A stretch of DNA of 64,000 nucleotides from Ornithinibacillus gellani. Its GTDB lineage: Bacteria; Bacillota; Bacilli; Bacillales; Amphibacillaceae. Both the position numbers and the translations under genes were made by a program. Location: positions 44,965 to 108,964 of the forward strand of contig NZ_QTSZ01000007.1 in the NCBI RefSeq assembly GCF_003730295.1, written 5' to 3'. The notes under the pieces were generated by a model. That model saw nothing but the letters and a program-made list of their open reading frames with translations. It searched no databases and was not told the origin of the DNA. Shown here one piece after another: positions 63,034 to 64,000 of this stretch; within the stretch, counting starts at the first letter, position 1; each line of letters starts with the position of its first letter.

Positions 63034-63381
63034 GTGCAGTCTAATAGAGAGATATTTGATCAGGTGTCGGATATGGAAAAGCAAATCGGTGAGTTGTATG
63101 AACGACTAGGTGAGCTAAAGGGAAAGCTTGGCGATTTGTTAGAGGAAAATCACCGGTTGGCAATGGAAAATCATCATTTGCGTGAGCATTTTGATAGCCA
63201 GGAGGATGCCGATCAGAAGATTGCTAAGCAGCAATCGGTGAAAGGAATTCCAGGGGAAGGCTATGACAATTTAGCCCGTTTGTACGAGGAAGGCTTCCAT
63301 ATTTGTAACTTAGAATTTGGCAGCCCAAGACAAAATGAGGATTGCATCTTTTGTTTGGATTTTTTGAGCAAAACGAAATAA
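63034..63381 (+). CDS. yabA: Replication initiation control protein YabA
   Basis: A 115-aa protein with an N-terminal leucine-zipper helix (about 1-60, [19 protein letters not shown]) and a C-terminal zinc module HICNLEF...CIFC. YabA binds both DnaA and DnaN and prevents over-initiation, so it links three genes of this window. Start: GTG 63034 with GGGGTGAT. A terminator follows. Confidence 0.95.
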   Translation: MQSNREIFDQVSDMEKQIGELYERLGELKGKLGDLLEENHRLAMENHHLREHFDSQEDADQKIAKQQSVKGIPGEGYDNLARLYEEGFHICNLEFGSPRQNEDCIFCLDFLSKTK

Positions 63382-63390
63382 TACAGATTC

Positions 63391-63430
63391 AAAAGGGCTG
63401 TCTCATAATAAAGGAGACAGCCTTTTTCTC
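63391..63430 (+). terminator. Terminator after yabA
   Basis: AAAAGGGCTGTCTC (63391-63404) with GAGACAGCCTTTTT (63414-63427), one G-T pair. Confidence 0.92.
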
Positions 63431-63483
63431 AAGGGTAAGAATGTATAGAACTTTGGCTCTTTTTAAGCTTTTGTGCTGTGCTG

Positions 63484-63554
63484 ACACCAGCCAGCTAAAG
63501 CGCCCAGCAACTATCAAACTTTGAGCTTCTTCCTACGATAAGTCAACTATGAAT
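63484..63554. repeat. Dispersed repeat, third copy, cut by an IS element
   Basis: CCAGCTAAAGCGCCCAGCAA then CTATCAAACTT...GAGCTTCTTCCTACGATAAG and TCAACTATGAAT match the copy at 53112-53181. The match ends at 63554, where IS sequence begins. Confidence 0.85.
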
Positions 63555-63633
63555 TGGATAGGTTATACTTAACTAGACAGATTCGTTAAGGTCATATAAA
63601 CTTGATTCAACGGATATCGGAGGAGAATCAACT

Positions 63634-63918
63634 ATGACTAAAAGAAAGCGAAGAACATTCACTAAAGAATTCAAAGAACAAATTGTTAAGCTTCATGCCT
63701 CAGGAAAATCAAGAGCCGAAATTATCAAAGAATATGAGCTGACGCCTTCTGCCTTTGATAAATGGGTTCGCCAACACAAGACTTCTGGATCGTTTGAAGA
63801 AAAAGACAATCGAACTCCCGAGCAGGAAGAACTAATCAGGCTTAGGAAACGTAATCAACAATTGGAAATGGAGAATGATATTTTAAAGCAAGCCGCGCTG
63901 ATCATGGGACGAAAGTAG
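63634..63918 (+). CDS. IS3-family transposase OrfA
   Basis: A 94-aa DNA-binding protein: HTH_Tnp_1-type helix-turn-helix (about 8-50: FTKEFKEQIVKLHASGKSRA, then LTPSAFDKWVRQ) and a leucine-zipper-like helix (about 62-90: EQEELIRLRKRNQQLEMEND). AGGAG precedes the ATG. In IS3 elements OrfA and OrfB are fused by programmed -1 frameshifting; the orfB frame here is in the matching relation. Confidence 0.92.
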   Translation: MTKRKRRTFTKEFKEQIVKLHASGKSRAEIIKEYELTPSAFDKWVRQHKTSGSFEEKDNRTPEQEELIRLRKRNQQLEMENDILKQAALIMGRK

Positions 63919-63920
63919 AT

Positions 63921-64000
63921 GTGATTCGCAATAATGCTCACAAATACTCGGTATCAGCAATGTGTGACGTCCTACAAATTCCAAGAAGTACGTATTACTA
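63921..64000 (+). CDS. IS3-family transposase OrfB, N-terminal end (partial)
   Basis: The frame opens with VIRNNAHKYSVSAMCDVLQI from a GTG at 63921 and runs off the window edge. The HTH_21-like start SVSAMCDVLQIPRSTYY is typical of IS150-group OrfB; the DDE catalytic part lies beyond the window. Confidence 0.8.
   Translation, partial: MIRNNAHKYSVSAMCDVLQIPRSTYY

Larger units (their letters stand above)
63555..64000 (+). mobile_element. IS3-family insertion sequence, left part
   Basis: From 63555 (TGGATAGGTTATACTTAACT) the sequence leaves the dispersed repeat; it begins with TG, as IS3-family ends do. It contains orfA and the start of orfB in a -1 related frame. The right end is outside the window. 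Confidence 0.85.

Overview
The window is the replication-origin region of a low-GC Gram-positive, endospore-forming member of the Bacillaceae, most like Oceanobacillus, Virgibacillus or Lentibacillus. The evidence is gene order (parB-parA-noc-rsmG-mnmG-mnmE ... jag-yidC-rnpA-rpmH // dnaA-dnaN-yaaA-recF-remB-gyrB-gyrA-yaaC-guaB-dacA-pdxS-serS ... dnaX-yaaK-recR-yaaL-bofA-csfB-yaaO-tmk-darA-yaaR-holB-ricT-yabA), sporulation genes (yyaC-like, bofA, csfB, yaaH/sleL, spoIIIJ-jag), and regulation by T-boxes and S-boxes. Genus assignment is inference; no 16S gene is present.

Layout. 1-9.5 kb: the end of a yyaC-like gene, then a leftward block with a DUF554 membrane protein, a cysteine-desulfurase-like enzyme, parB, parA, noc, rsmG, mnmG and mnmE. 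Two perfect parS sites lie at 1622 and 5248. 9.5-12.4 kb: an unusual 2.9-kb insertion between mnmE and jag, genes that are normally adjacent. It holds DnaA boxes, a strong orphan hairpin, a Bacillaceae palindromic repeat, a small Cys-motif membrane gene that appears to start at AUU, decayed gene pieces, an inverted 86-bp fragment of dnaA (84/86 identical), and about ten 51-bp tandem repeats. 12.4-16.6 kb: jag, yidC, rnpA, rpmH, a methionine aminopeptidase gene sitting next to oriC, and the upstream DnaA-box cluster. 16.6-33.9 kb: rightward housekeeping genes from dnaA to serS. The dnaA-dnaN gap has DnaA boxes followed by a DnaA-trio-like tract and an AT-rich unwinding element, so this is the likely initiation point.

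34-43 kb: a 21-bp GC-rich tandem repeat, then two complete SAM (S-box) riboswitches in series ahead of metNIQ and an M20 peptidase, tRNA-Ser(UGA), a small alarmone synthetase, a proline T-box with proC, the deoxynucleoside kinases dck/dgk and tRNA-Arg(CCU). 43-50 kb: CsbD, an AI-2E family transporter, a dicarboxylate/amino-acid symporter, a 52-bp tandem repeat, the spore cortex hydrolase YaaH/SleL, tadA, a GNAT acetyltransferase and the large SRP RNA. 50-63.5 kb: dnaX-yaaK-recR-yaaL, then an insert (MazG-like, LOG-like, and CpaB/CpaE-like proteins of a Flp/Tad pilus system) before bofA, csfB, yaaO, tmk, darA, yaaR, holB, ricT and yabA. 63.5-64 kb: the left end of an IS3-family element inserted in a dispersed repeat.

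Together the genes cover initiation and control of replication (DnaA, DnaN, YabA, ParAB-parS, Noc), DNA topology and repair (gyrase, RecF, RecR), tRNA modification and charging, translation (L34, RNase P, SRP RNA) and sporulation control. The most unusual signals are in the mnmE-jag insertion, the tandem SAM riboswitches, and a Tyr at the quinolone-determining Ser position of GyrA.
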